A DNA stretch of 64,000 bases from Pseudoalteromonas luteoviolacea (GCF_001750165.1 NZ_CP015411.1:2880001-2944000), one strand, 5' to 3'. Counted from the first letter of the stretch, positions 17,601-26,570 are shown. The notes: a model not told the origin generated them from the sequence alone. Numbers and translations are program-made.

Positions 17601-18360
17601 CGTACAAAGTGTCATAACTCAATAGCTTATTGTCTTTCGTGATTAAAAATACTCTTTCACCGCGCAAAGCTAAATACTTGAACTCCCCCGCAAGCAAAAC
17701 TGCATTTCTTTTGGATTGCATGTGATAGACCATAAACCCACTTTCAGTGACATAATAAACCTGATTATTGTAGGCAATTGCATGGCTCGGAAAACGTCCC
17801 TCTAAATTGACGGATTTCGTTTCGAACGTCACTTTATCAATTAAATAGAATTCATGGTTTTCTGTAGTAACAGATATAAAATTGCCGTTGCAATTGAGAG
17901 TTTTAACCCTATCAGAGGTAATAGCTTGGTAGTTATCTTTTAGAAAACTTTGAAACCGACCCGTCACGGTGTGATAGGCACTTAAACCTGTGCTGGTAGC
18001 TACCCACACAGTTTCTCCACTGTGGCATAATCCAGTAACAAAAGAACCAGCTAACTCTGAAGCATTTTGTTGCTTGCTTGTGAATTGCTTAAATTCATGA
18101 CCATCAAACCGATTCAGCCCTGCTTGGGTACCAATCCATATGTACCCTAACTGATCTTCAGTCAGCGCCATTATTGTGACTTGGCTAAGCCCAGACTCAT
18201 AATCAAAACGCCTCATAACTTGAGACGTATCAGTAAAGGTGGGGCTCGCAAAAGACGTGCTCAAATTCAATAACAGATGCATAACACACATGGCTATACA
18301 TCCATTTTTGCTCATCAAAGTAGTTATACATAAGCGCAGTATCGCAAGCATAAATAACAC
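14665..18360 (-). CDS. Large periplasmic-propeller sensor histidine kinase (Reg_prop, Y_Y_Y, PAS, HisKA, HATPase)
   Basis: A transmembrane kinase of up to 1231 residues. After a signal peptide (ending near SFASPTF) comes a two-component-regulator propeller (about 45-680) with repeats such as GYIWIGTQAGLNRFDG, LWFGTETGGLHFI and IWAGSETGISVID. A Y_Y_Y Ig-like domain follows (about 690-775), one membrane segment (near 780-800), a PAS domain (about 825-935), a coiled coil, a dimerisation domain with His near 997 in GIAHEINTPLGI, and HATPase_c (about 1100-1220; NLYNNSILHG, KDDGVGMG, GGCGLGMHIVYNL). No receiver, Hpt or AraC output is fused, unlike many Bacteroidetes propeller kinases. No response regulator is adjacent. 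The start is uncertain: GTG 18360 (used), ATG 18351 or ATG 18315. Confidence 0.9.
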   Translation of the reverse strand: MLFMLAILRLCITTLMSKNGCIAMCVMHLLLNLSTSFASPTFTDTSQVMRRFDYESGLSQVTIMALTEDQLGYIWIGTQAGLNRFDGHEFKQFTSKQQNASELAGSFVTGLCHSGETVWVATSTGLSAYHTVTGRFQSFLKDNYQAITSDRVKTLNCNGNFISVTTENHEFYLIDKVTFETKSVNLEGRFPSHAIAYNNQVYYVTESGFMVYHMQSKRNAVLLAGEFKYLALRGERVFLITKDNKLLSYDTLYERTLWEIEVGTGMGLELNNLHISTDRLFVGSNYGVYLYDLNGNFKKHWFKHEGQGLGLQDNSIMSVLVDSNQDLWFGTETGGLHFISQLSENFGHVSEFNYPHSPLPEPDIRNFALDRFDRLWLATSSGLYFFDSTGFKQAHHVFSELSVVENAFITKLFIRGEYMWIATRGLGVYRFRLKGGELLNIIPDVGKGPELSFNDIIEFQGRVLVSSRTMGLLFFNEVTSKLEPFLTLENAPSHVSSLLVQGNSLIFGSIGDGLFKYEEGKLSQITIADSLASDIVFMLQEDSFGRIWAGSETGISVIDSNFSVVKVIKKADGLANSAIWALLYDQQDHVWFGTSGGLSRINIHDFKIDNFLPVDGVQGNEFNYNASWLSPDGRVFIGGSNGFNQFHPEQIKISPIIRPLLISNIELLGRTLHPSINKELKLAPELTAFLELEYDQDIVSLHYSSLDYGSEGLRFYYRIIGLSEQWLKLADGVRQINLLKLNPGSYQVQAYTINRFNQTSPIHHFDIQINAPWWWSKYTKAIYFLVATMLLVFWFRLRQQRFQQVVNDNKTMNELQERLELSLWASQDEMWDWHIDTDKIYRHCVKPRIEYGDCQSEMSVHDAVQFIHPKDYIGWEEKLEACLEGEQDTYEIAIRVKTIDEKWTWVLERGKVVSRDSHGKVQRLAGSLKDIAELKAHQNALQLLNEDLEIKVAVRTDELYQKNQKLEQAMIELKRTQQELIESEKMASLGNVVAGIAHEINTPLGISITAISYNQESLKQVSTKLQNQTLKQSDLEQSIEEQQEGYLLMSRNLDRAKELISNFKQVAVDHSSEVQREINVKCYVEDVFKSLSPLANGKHIMLEIEGDENILVDTYPGALYQILTNLYNNSILHGFEGLDKGCVSVIVQNLEGFWTLIYKDDGVGMGESSLQTMFDPFVTTKRSQGGCGLGMHIVYNLVTQLLKGEISAWSKPGKGLEVKLKVPMRHAGKSN

Positions 18361-18424
18361 TTAAGTCTCTATAGTTAAAGGTAACTATAGCAAAAGCTGC
18401 GTTTCGCGCTTAACTCTGCATGCT

Positions 18425-20269
18425 TTAGTTCAAATCAAACTGAGTGACTTCGCCAGTCCCATGTAAAAGGGTATAACCTTTGAGCTTGCCATTTTCTATG
18501 TTTACTAAGCTGATTGCAGAATCAGACACTAAATAACGACCATTTTCATAATCTGATTTATGTTTTGAAACAGCGAGTTGCCAACGTTTAGTAAATAAGT
18601 TGAAAGGACTCCAAGGCGCAAAAAATACAATATCTAGTTTCTCTAGAATAGACAGAAGACCTTTTGGAAACTCATTTTTTATTCCAGATGCAGTCAGCTG
18701 CCAGATACGGTTATGATGCCTACCAAACCTTGCTTGAACTGAAAAACAAAATGAATAATGTACATCACCAGACAATATAATCGTCTCTTTTGGTGTGTCC
18801 TCTCGTTTAAAAATATCTATCAGTTTTCGTGCAGCCCCCTCATGAGCCATCCAATTTTCTACATCAACCACTAATGGCTCACCACATGAGTTAAAAATAG
18901 ATTGAATCGTTTCAATAATTTTTACGCCAAATACAGGTGCAGGGCTCACCAATAGTACGCTCTCATGGTTAACCAGCACTTCCTGAAGTTCCATTAAGCT
19001 CTCCCAGTCCATCAACCCACTGGGTTCGTCAAAGTCTTGCTCACTGCGCCATCGGTGCGTTCGAGTGTCGATCACAACTACTTTTGGTGTTGTATCCAAA
19101 CAGTAGTGCCACTGACCAAAACGCGCTATCTCTTTATCGAACTGTTTAAAGTCCCATGTTTGTTTTTGCAACGCCCCATAAAAGCTTGCCAATAAACTAC
19201 CTGATGTTTGTAAAGCATCATTTCCTAGCCCCTGAAACAACCAATAACTAATAAGTCCGTTACTAATAATACGTTTACTGGTGCTTGAATTAGCTACATT
19301 TTGCTCCCATCTAGGTGTTAAGTTCCAATCATCAGTTACATCATGATCATCAAACATCATTAATGTTGATACATTGGCCATAAGCCTTTCCACATGAGGT
19401 AAGGTCGAAACAAAATCTTGCAGAGCTCTAGATTCAGCTTCAAAAAGTGTTTTGTACTTACTCTCAAACAAACTTGTATCAATATCGAAAGGCGCCACAA
19501 GTCGCCAAGCTTCCGCGCTAAAATTTAAAACATAAAAAGCGATAAATTCTTCAGTTGTAATTAAGTGATTTGCCGCTTTTACACTAGAAAAATGCGGTTC
19601 ATCTTTGCGCAGCCAATAGCCAAGTGTCAGCTTACTTCTATTCTCCCAAGGCTCTTTTGGTAAGTATACATCTCTACTGTAAAGCTGTTGCTCCAACACT
19701 TCTGGCAGTGCCAAATTGAGCGGCACTTCTTTATAAATCCCAAGCAGTTCAATTAGCTGGTGGACTGCTACCAGCATTGGACCAGCAACATCATCGGCAT
19801 AAACCTGATCGCCTGACAATATCAGCAAATCTGGTCTTTCATGACTATTTTGATAGCTACGTTCCATATAAGCGTCAGCTTCAACTAAACTGTCTTTACT
19901 TGGGTGATGTGGATTTCGACAAGAGCCATGTAAAACATTGGTGAGCACTTTCGGCACAACCAGAGTAGTACTCCCCTGATAACTAAAACGGCCCATATCG
20001 ATCTTTTTGTTATCATTAAATACTTGATAAGGCAACTCAGTATCGGTGGCAAACTCCCCATCAATTGGTCTTACAGTGAGTAAGACTAAAAAGAGAGACT
20101 CACCAAGGGGGATCTCTGTTTGAGCTGTGTGTGTTTGATAACCTGTAAATTCAATCCTTAAACTGACTTTTTGAGTGGTTACAAATTGAAAGCTAACTAA
20201 GCTTGACTCAGCTCGGCGGGCCATAGGCCCACACAAAAATATAGGAAGGTTGGCTTGATTAACAACCAT
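18425..20269 (-). CDS. PhoD-like metallophosphatase, apparently cytoplasmic
   Basis: A 614-residue PhoD-family (alkaline phosphatase D-like) protein. Metal-binding and family motifs are visible: HGSCRNP, LSGDQVYADD (near 151), MMFDDHDVTDDWN (near 308), VVIDTRTHRW and LSGDVHYSF (near 499). The family hydrolyses phosphomono- or diesters using a dinuclear metal site. PhoD enzymes are usually Tat-exported, but no twin-Arg or Sec signal is seen here; the protein starts with a beta-rich domain of about 120 residues. The start overlaps the end of the tatD-family gene by 11 bases, making it the last gene of the tmk-holB-pilZ-tatD operon. The substrate is unknown. Confidence 0.87.
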   Translation of the reverse strand: MVVNQANLPIFLCGPMARRAESSLVSFQFVTTQKVSLRIEFTGYQTHTAQTEIPLGESLFLVLLTVRPIDGEFATDTELPYQVFNDNKKIDMGRFSYQGSTTLVVPKVLTNVLHGSCRNPHHPSKDSLVEADAYMERSYQNSHERPDLLILSGDQVYADDVAGPMLVAVHQLIELLGIYKEVPLNLALPEVLEQQLYSRDVYLPKEPWENRSKLTLGYWLRKDEPHFSSVKAANHLITTEEFIAFYVLNFSAEAWRLVAPFDIDTSLFESKYKTLFEAESRALQDFVSTLPHVERLMANVSTLMMFDDHDVTDDWNLTPRWEQNVANSSTSKRIISNGLISYWLFQGLGNDALQTSGSLLASFYGALQKQTWDFKQFDKEIARFGQWHYCLDTTPKVVVIDTRTHRWRSEQDFDEPSGLMDWESLMELQEVLVNHESVLLVSPAPVFGVKIIETIQSIFNSCGEPLVVDVENWMAHEGAARKLIDIFKREDTPKETIILSGDVHYSFCFSVQARFGRHHNRIWQLTASGIKNEFPKGLLSILEKLDIVFFAPWSPFNLFTKRWQLAVSKHKSDYENGRYLVSDSAISLVNIENGKLKGYTLLHGTGEVTQFDLN

Positions 20270-21047
20270 TACTACGACTTGCTAAACTAAATAGCTGATA
20301 AAAGTTATTGGTGGTTGCGTGTGCAAGTTCCTTATATGACAGACCTTTAAGATCTGCAATAAAATAAGCAACGTCTTGAACATAGGCCGGCTGATTCGTC
20401 TTTCCCCTATGCGGGACGGGTGCCAAATAGGGAGAATCTGTTTCTATTAATAATCTATCCAAAGGCAGTTTTTTAACAACGTCTTGCAGCTCTCGTGCGT
20501 TTTTAAAAGTTGCAATTCCCGAGATTGATATATAAAAACCCATATCAATAGCTTGCTTTGCCATATCCCAATCTTCTGTAAAGCAGTGAAGCACACCGCC
20601 ACAATCTTGCGCGTTGTGGGCTTTCATTATGTCAATTGTGTCTTTGCGTGCATCTCTAGTATGAATGATCAAAGGTTTTTTTAACTCATTTGCGACCTCA
20701 ATATGACCCACAAAGCTATCTTGTTGGACTTGATGAGTGTCTTTTGAGTAATAGTAATCTAACCCAGTTTCTCCAACGGCCACAACTCTTGGATGCTGCG
20801 CTAAATTTAGTAGCTGGGCTTTATCCAATGCATCCTCTTGATTAAGAGGATGCACACCGCACGAGGCAGAAACATCATTAAAAGGCTCTATAACCATTAA
20901 CATATTGGGAAACTGTTCTAGTGTAACACTTACACATAAAAAATGTTCTACTTGCCTCTCGCGGGCTGCCTGTAAAACCTCAGGCAATTCAATATTTAGC
21001 TTGGCGAAATCTAAACGGTCAAGGTGACAGTGTGAATCTACAATCAT
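20259..21047 (-). CDS. TatD-family metal-dependent hydrolase/DNase (YcfH-type)
   Basis: A 262-residue TIM-barrel hydrolase of the TatD family, with DSHCHLDRL at the N-terminus, GETGLDYYY, HTRDA, HCFTED and LIETDSPYLAP, which together supply the metal ligands. Position after holB-pilZ identifies it as the YcfH-type paralogue. Members show 3'-5' DNase or D-aminoacyl-tRNA-related activity in vitro; the cellular role is not settled. It lies nine bases after pilZ and overlaps the PhoD-like gene, so all belong to one transcription unit. Confidence 0.94.
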   Translation of the reverse strand: MIVDSHCHLDRLDFAKLNIELPEVLQAARERQVEHFLCVSVTLEQFPNMLMVIEPFNDVSASCGVHPLNQEDALDKAQLLNLAQHPRVVAVGETGLDYYYSKDTHQVQQDSFVGHIEVANELKKPLIIHTRDARKDTIDIMKAHNAQDCGGVLHCFTEDWDMAKQAIDMGFYISISGIATFKNARELQDVVKKLPLDRLLIETDSPYLAPVPHRGKTNQPAYVQDVAYFIADLKGLSYKELAHATTNNFYQLFSLASRSNGC

Positions 21048-21056
21048 TACTACTTC

Positions 21057-21383
21057 TTACATCGTATAGGTTGGTTTATCTAGGTTCAGTGCAGTGCCCA
21101 GAATTTTAACTATCTTATCATTTAACAGTTCAAATTCAGCATCGAAACAGACTCCAATACCAGGAGGATTGGAGTTTTGAGCGCCTTGAGGTGTGATCCA
21201 AACGACTTTGCCAGTCACCTGCTCCTCTTCTAGTGCGTCAGGTAGCATGACTCTCATTGAGACAGGAGTTCCCATATCAAACCTACTGTTAGTCTTAACA
21301 AAAATGCCACCATTTTTTAAATATGGCATATAGCTTCGATATAACTCATCGTTGTCTTCAATATCAACTAATAGTTCTTGCAT
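21057..21383 (-). CDS. pilZ: PilZ-domain type IV pilus protein
   Basis: A 108-residue single-domain PilZ protein placed between holB and the tatD-family gene, the standard location of the founding pilZ of type IV pilus biogenesis. It has YLKNGGIFVKT, MRVMLPD, VTGKVVWITPQG and NPPGIGVCFD. The RxxxR c-di-GMP-binding arm at the N-terminus is not evident (it begins MQELLVDIEDNDELYRSYMPYL), as in other founding PilZ proteins that do not bind c-di-GMP themselves but interact with PilB and FimX. It begins four bases after holB. Confidence 0.9.
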   Translation of the reverse strand: MQELLVDIEDNDELYRSYMPYLKNGGIFVKTNSRFDMGTPVSMRVMLPDALEEEQVTGKVVWITPQGAQNSNPPGIGVCFDAEFELLNDKIVKILGTALNLDKPTYTM

Positions 21384-21387
21384 GATA

Positions 21388-22299
21388 TCAATCCTGTTTC
21401 AATACGCGCTGAATTCCAAACACCAAATTTGATAGGCTTAGGGTTTTATTTATACCTAAAATTTTGTGGTGATCGGACATGTATTTTTCCATTTGTTTTG
21501 AGCAATTATGAAATTGCATAAAGTTTATTTGCCCGGCTGCTAGCTGTTGCTTAAACACTTCAATTAAAAAACGAACGAAAACAGCATGTAAGCTAGCGTC
21601 TTTTGACAGTGTACTCTCTAGTGTATTTATATCAACAACACTTGTAATATCATGAGCAACTTTCCATAATTCATCAACTTCGGATATCACCCCTTGATTA
21701 GCCCATGCTTCAAGAAGCAATGGCTGTTTACAAAACCTTTCAGCCCAAACAAACTCTTGGCTCGTTATACCTTTGGAATCTAGCCACTGCTGCGATACTG
21801 TTTTATCTAAGATCGCAACTTGTACTTGATTACATCGACTCAAAACCGTCGCTTTAACCTTAGATAAATCGTTGCAAGTCATCAATATATAACGTTTTGG
21901 CGCAGGCTCCTCTAGCGTTTTAAGTAATGCATTGGCAGCAGACTCTGTCATTTTCTCTATCTGCTCAATAACGACGACTTTGTTCCCCCCTTGCTGAGCA
22001 GAATGAAAAACAAACTCGTTCAATGCACGCACTTCATCAACACCAATACTACTAGATTCACCTGCCAAATAGAGTAGATCAGGGTGATTTTGCGCACGCA
22101 GCAATAAACAGCTTTTACACTGACCGCAACTGGAAAGCATATTTGTACTATTTATGCAGAGCAAATCTTCGCTCAAGTTTCGAACCAATTCACTTTTACC
22201 AACACCAGTTAAGCCGTGAACTAATTGTGCGTGATGAAAACGATTTTGACTAAAACTGTCTTGTAATTGCTTGTGTACCAAGTCAATCCACGGGTACAT
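21388..22299 (-). CDS. holB: DNA polymerase III delta' subunit
   Basis: A clamp-loader subunit of 303 residues in the replication machinery. It has HGLTGVGKSEL (P-loop near 29-36), a zinc module CGQCKSC, the KTLEEPAPKRYILMTCND sensor stretch and LSRC near the end of the AAA+ core. E. coli delta' has 334 residues and no working P-loop; here GxxGxGKS looks complete, which is not rare in the family. The start ATG opens MYPWIDLVH as in homologues. It is preceded by tmk with about 28 bases between them. Confidence 0.93.
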   Translation of the reverse strand: MYPWIDLVHKQLQDSFSQNRFHHAQLVHGLTGVGKSELVRNLSEDLLCINSTNMLSSCGQCKSCLLLRAQNHPDLLYLAGESSSIGVDEVRALNEFVFHSAQQGGNKVVVIEQIEKMTESAANALLKTLEEPAPKRYILMTCNDLSKVKATVLSRCNQVQVAILDKTVSQQWLDSKGITSQEFVWAERFCKQPLLLEAWANQGVISEVDELWKVAHDITSVVDINTLESTLSKDASLHAVFVRFLIEVFKQQLAAGQINFMQFHNCSKQMEKYMSDHHKILGINKTLSLSNLVFGIQRVLKQD

Positions 22300-22327
22300 T
22301 ATGCGTCGCCTTTATTACAAAAAGACA

Positions 22328-22963
22328 TCATGCCGTTCGCCCCATCAGTTCATCTACAACTTCAAGGCATCGCTTCAGCACTTCCTCTTGAGAGTAGCTT
22401 GCATCAATAACAGCAAATGATTCAGGTGCAGCCTTTGCTTGAATTAAATAACCTTCACGTGCCCTTTTTAAGAAATCCAATTTTTCAACTTCAAGTCTGT
22501 CTAAACCTTCACCTCTTTGCTGCACTCGTTTCAAACCTAGTTCTGGCTCAAGGTCTAAGATGATATTTAAGTCTGGCTTAAAGCCATTTAAGGCAAGGTT
22601 ATTTATCGTCTCTATCGTTTGGAGGTTAATGCCTCTTGCATAATGCTGGAAGCTAAAAGTGGCAGCATCGAAACGATCTGAAATCACAACTTTACCCGAC
22701 TCTATCGCTGGCCTTATTTTTTCTTCAATATGCTGAGCCCTTGCCGCACCAAAAAGCATCAATTCGGCTAAATCGGTCATTTGTGGTGTTTTCGGGTCTA
22801 ATATAACTTCTCGGATCTTCTCACCAATAACCGTGCCACCAGGTTCACGAGTTAAAACAACTTCATACCCCTTTGAAGTTAAATATGCTTCAATACCTTT
22901 AATGACCGTCGTTTTTCCTGCGCCATTACTGCCGTCACAGACTAGCATGAACCCTTTGCTCAT
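22328..22963 (-). CDS. tmk: Thymidylate kinase
   Basis: It phosphorylates dTMP to dTDP. The 211 residues carry DGSNGAGKTT (P-loop), LTREPGGTVIGEKIR, the DRF/ISDRFDAATFSFQ motif and LDLEPELGLKRVQQRGEGLDRLE. The P-loop has Asn where most homologues have an acidic residue or Gly (xGxxGAGKT is kept). A GTG two codons upstream (22969) is possible, but ATG 22963 fits family length better. It is first in the tmk-holB-pilZ-tatD-phoD-like cluster; the usual upstream neighbours pabC and mltG are absent, replaced by a divergent EAL gene. Confidence 0.94.
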   Translation of the reverse strand: MSKGFMLVCDGSNGAGKTTVIKGIEAYLTSKGYEVVLTREPGGTVIGEKIREVILDPKTPQMTDLAELMLFGAARAQHIEEKIRPAIESGKVVISDRFDAATFSFQHYARGINLQTIETINNLALNGFKPDLNIILDLEPELGLKRVQQRGEGLDRLEVEKLDFLKRAREGYLIQAKAAPESFAVIDASYSQEEVLKRCLEVVDELMGRTA

Positions 22964-23230
22964 TATCACTTACTCAATTTTTGTGCTCTTGTTTATTACA
23001 CCTATACTACCGTCTTTTTTATGCTTTTTCAGTACATGCGGTTTCTTTTGCTCACTTCTCATCCAACTAAGAAGCTTGAAAAAACGTTTAAAGACGATAA
23101 CTACAGAAGTTAACAAAACACAACACCGTTAACATATAAAGACAAAAAACGCTCAACATATTGACGAACTGTCAAGATAATTCAAAAATGACAACGTTAT
23201 CAAATTGATTTAAGTCTTTATTTTGTTGAT

Positions 23231-25513
23231 TTGTCATTGAATTGTGTACAGTATGCCCTTAGTATTGTTCAAAATAATAATACGAAATATTTAGTTTTGA
23301 GCACATTAAGCCGATTTTTCTTACTTGAAGAAGAACAAAAACCACGAGTAGACGTCCCAGCATGGCGTCTCAGTGCCCTTCGTATTATTTTAACTACGGG
23401 GCTTGTACTGTGCTTCGGTATTTTCCTTAACAGCTTGCCTGCGGCCATAGACTACAAATTAAACTATGTGATTGCATTAACCTCAGGTTTTACTCTGTCT
23501 TTAGCTGCCCTACTTTTATTTAGTCGCCGTTCTTTCTTTGTTACTGCTCATTTACTGCTGATATGCATCGCAGCAGCGGGGGTGATGATAAAGTTATTTA
23601 TTCCTAACTTACAATTAGCGCACCTAGGATCAATCTTCGTATATATCACACCTATCATTGCGCTCATTTTGGTAGGGAAAAAAACGGCCACCTTGTATGC
23701 TGTATTAAATATTATTCCGTTCATTCTTATATTGCAGAACATTAATATCTCAATAGTCCCTGCGGGACAGCACATGTTAGTAGACGCTGTTTTACATATA
23801 CAGTTACTTCTTTTCTTCTTTTTAAACTGCTGTATCCCTTTGGCTGTTTGGCGAACTAGCTTAGCGGCTAATCGTCTAAATAAGCATATGCATGAAAATA
23901 ATACGTTGTTAAAATCGCAAAAACAGATTTACCAACGTTTTTTTCAAAAATCTTTTAGCGCCATCATTTTAGTAGATAAAGAATTTAATATTGTCGAAGC
24001 AAATGACGCAGCCAAACGGTTATTGAGTATACAGACACTTCCTTTGCCACTATCACTCAATAGGATAACCTCTGACAGCCTTGAGTACTTATCGTATGAA
24101 AGCGAGCCCCTTGACTCAGTCCCAAAAACATTTACTGTCGGACAAAAGTGTATTGAAGTTGCTGCACAAGAGTTGCATTCCAATGAAATTAAAGCCTGGT
24201 ACCTACAAGATGTGTCTGATCAACAGCAACTTCAACAGGACTTATTAACGCTCGATGTCGCGCATCAGCAAGCAAAGTACTTTGATAAAGCAACCAACTT
24301 ACCAAATAAAACTTGGCTCCTTGAGCAGCTTCAAGCACACATAGATAGAGGTGAGCCTTTTGCATTATTAATTGCGGATAATTTAAATAAACACGTTCTT
24401 GACTACATGATTGATGGCGAACAACACAGAACACTATATGCACGCATCAATCAAATTGTTGAGCAGGATGCTGAATTATTAGACCAAATCGCCTACATTG
24501 GTGCTGGACGTATTGCCATTTTAGTCGAAGCAAAAGGCTCGCTTAAAGATATCGCAAGTCGTTGGCACAAAAAATTAGATTTCTGGATAAAGCTTGGTCA
24601 GCACCAGTTTCATTCAAAATACGCGATTGGTATTGCAACATACCCTGAGCATGGCTACATCGCAGAACGACTCCTCAAAAGTGCTTTACAAGCGTGCGAG
24701 TTAAGGGCACCCAATCAAATAATTACTGTATTTGATCAGCTCACACGTAGACAGACATTAGCCAGACATGAAATGGCATTATTACTAGAGAAATCTATTG
24801 AACTTGGTGAACTCAAGCTATATTTGCAAAGCAAACATGATATCAGTAAAAGCATTATTGGTTACGAAGCGCTTGCTAGGTGGCACAACAGTTTATTGGG
24901 CTGGGTACCTCCATCACAATTTATTCCCATTGCAGAAGAGTTTGGCCTTGTAAGTCATGTGACCAGGACAATGTTAGATCGAACTTGTCAATTTTTGACC
25001 GCGAACCCTCAAATTAATGTCCCCATTGCTATAAATATTAGCTCTAGAGATATCGAAGATCCTAATTTTATTCCTCAAATACAAAAAATCACAGGAAAAT
25101 ATGGTATCGCTCCGAGTTCTATTGAGTTAGAACTCACCGAGTACAGTTTTGCCGATGACCACAATCACGTAATGGACCAATTAGATGAATTAGGGTTTAT
25201 CTTAAGCATTGATGACTTTGGTACCGGCTATTCGAACATTGCGCGAGTACTCGAGTGCCCGATACAACGCTTGAAACTTGATAGAAGCCTACTTACAGAC
25301 ATAACCGATCTCAAAAAACAGCGCTCGCTTCTGCTAGGGCTCAAAACAATATGTGAAAACATGCAAATATCGTTACTTGCAGAGGGTGTTGAAACACAAA
25401 AAGACTTTGAACGGCTAAGTCAGCTTGGAATTACCGAATTTCAAGGATATTGGTTTAGTAAGCCCTGTTGTGCAAAAGAATTGAACTTAAAAAAATTGAG
25501 CAAAGCAATATAA
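23231..25513 (+). CDS. Membrane EAL-domain c-di-GMP phosphodiesterase with PAS and degenerate GGDEF
   Basis: A protein of up to 760 residues. The N-terminal 200 residues hold about six hydrophobic membrane helices, then a short coiled coil, a PAS domain (about 235-335), a GGDEF-like domain that has lost the signature (YIGAGRIAILVEA), and an EAL domain (about 515-750). EAL residues are intact: YEALARW, NISSRDIE, ELTEYSF, SIDDFGTGYSN, LKLDRSL, AEGVE and FQGYWFSKP. It is therefore a likely phosphodiesterase. No ATG or GTG start exists in the N-terminal part: TTG 23231 (used), TTG 23237 or TTG 23297 are candidates, none with a good ribosome binding site. A strong terminator follows at 25603. Confidence 0.85.
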   Translation: MSLNCVQYALSIVQNNNTKYLVLSTLSRFFLLEEEQKPRVDVPAWRLSALRIILTTGLVLCFGIFLNSLPAAIDYKLNYVIALTSGFTLSLAALLLFSRRSFFVTAHLLLICIAAAGVMIKLFIPNLQLAHLGSIFVYITPIIALILVGKKTATLYAVLNIIPFILILQNINISIVPAGQHMLVDAVLHIQLLLFFFLNCCIPLAVWRTSLAANRLNKHMHENNTLLKSQKQIYQRFFQKSFSAIILVDKEFNIVEANDAAKRLLSIQTLPLPLSLNRITSDSLEYLSYESEPLDSVPKTFTVGQKCIEVAAQELHSNEIKAWYLQDVSDQQQLQQDLLTLDVAHQQAKYFDKATNLPNKTWLLEQLQAHIDRGEPFALLIADNLNKHVLDYMIDGEQHRTLYARINQIVEQDAELLDQIAYIGAGRIAILVEAKGSLKDIASRWHKKLDFWIKLGQHQFHSKYAIGIATYPEHGYIAERLLKSALQACELRAPNQIITVFDQLTRRQTLARHEMALLLEKSIELGELKLYLQSKHDISKSIIGYEALARWHNSLLGWVPPSQFIPIAEEFGLVSHVTRTMLDRTCQFLTANPQINVPIAINISSRDIEDPNFIPQIQKITGKYGIAPSSIELELTEYSFADDHNHVMDQLDELGFILSIDDFGTGYSNIARVLECPIQRLKLDRSLLTDITDLKKQRSLLLGLKTICENMQISLLAEGVETQKDFERLSQLGITEFQGYWFSKPCCAKELNLKKLSKAI

Positions 25514-25602
25514 CATTGTCATAAATTAGTCATAGAAATAGCGTTAAATATACCTGTCTAAACATGTTTGTTTGACATTTGAATTCCCCCTTAGAATTTT
25601 TA

Positions 25603-25633
25603 GCGCTTGATTTTCAAGCGCCTTTTTCTTTTT
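25603..25633 (+). terminator. Rho-independent terminator after EAL gene
   Basis: GCGCTTGA (25603-25610) and TCAAGCGC (25614-25621) form a perfect 8-bp stem with a TTT loop, followed by CTTTTTCTTTTT. A classic terminator for the gene ending at 25513. Confidence 0.9.
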
Positions 25634-25661
25634 AGCATGGAGCTATCCATAATTTAAGGAT

Positions 25662-25691
25662 AAAAAAAACCCAGTCACAAAGTAACTGGGT
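25662..25691 (-). terminator. Rho-independent terminator of adk
   Basis: ACCCAGT (25669-25675) pairs with ACTGGGT (25685-25691). The run of A at 25662-25669 gives a T tract on the minus strand, placing the signal just after the adk stop. Confidence 0.85.
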
Positions 25692-25716
25692 GTGTGCGCT
25701 TAATTAACTTTATAAA

Positions 25717-26361
25717 TTAACCAAGTAATTCGCCTAGTTGCTGACTCACAGCATCAACTGCTTGAGTACCATCTAGCTTATGGTATTTAGTGTTACCTGC
25801 ATCAGCTTCTTTGTTGTAGTAATCTACAAGCGGTCTTGTTTGGTCATGGTAGATACCTAAACGCTTACGTACAGTTTCTTCTGTATCATCAGCACGGATA
25901 ATAAGGTCTTCACCAGTCTCATCGTCTTTACCTTCAACCTTAGGCGGATTGTAAACTACGTGGTAAACGCGGCCAGAACCAGGGTGTACACGACGGCCGC
26001 CCATACGCTCAACGATGATTTCATCAGCAACGTCAAACTCAATCACATGATCAATATTGATTGCATTTTCTTTCATTGCGTCAGCTTGAGGAATTGTGCG
26101 TGGGAAACCATCTAATAGGAAACCTTTTTCACAGTCAGGCTTTGCGATACGCTCTTTAACTAAACCAATGATGATTTCATCAGAAACCAATTGGCCAGCA
26201 TCCATCACTTTTTTTGCCTCTAGACCTAATGGTGTACCTTCGCTAATAGCGGCGCGAAGCATATCGCCTGTAGAGATTTGAGGGATACCAAATTTTTCCA
26301 TAAGAAATTGAGCTTGAGTGCCTTTACCAGCACCAGGCGCGCCTAAAAGGATAATGCGCAT
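25717..26361 (-). CDS. adk: Adenylate kinase
   Basis: It interconverts ATP + AMP and 2 ADP. The 214 residues equal the E. coli length. Motifs: LLGAPGAGKGTQAQFL (P-loop), STGDMLRAAI, DGFPRTIPQAD, a lid from about 120 to 160 (GRRVHPGSGRVYHVVYNPPK, without zinc Cys), and RADDTEETVRKRL. It is a single gene with its own terminator. An antisense frame inside it is a shadow. Confidence 0.98.
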   Translation of the reverse strand: MRIILLGAPGAGKGTQAQFLMEKFGIPQISTGDMLRAAISEGTPLGLEAKKVMDAGQLVSDEIIIGLVKERIAKPDCEKGFLLDGFPRTIPQADAMKENAINIDHVIEFDVADEIIVERMGGRRVHPGSGRVYHVVYNPPKVEGKDDETGEDLIIRADDTEETVRKRLGIYHDQTRPLVDYYNKEADAGNTKYHKLDGTQAVDAVSQQLGELLG

Positions 26362-26570
26362 ATTATGTTCCTCGATTCTGAGTTTACTGTATTTTAATTA
26401 ATTGGAATTTTTTCATATTGCGCGTTGATACTCAAGTCACTTATACCAATTGATTAGAGGTTTTGTACCCGATCACAAGTGAGCATGAAGATAATCAACA
26501 TATTGTATAAAAACCACCCACCGAAATCGTACAATCATCAATGTAAATGGCATTTCTGTACAGCGCGCAT

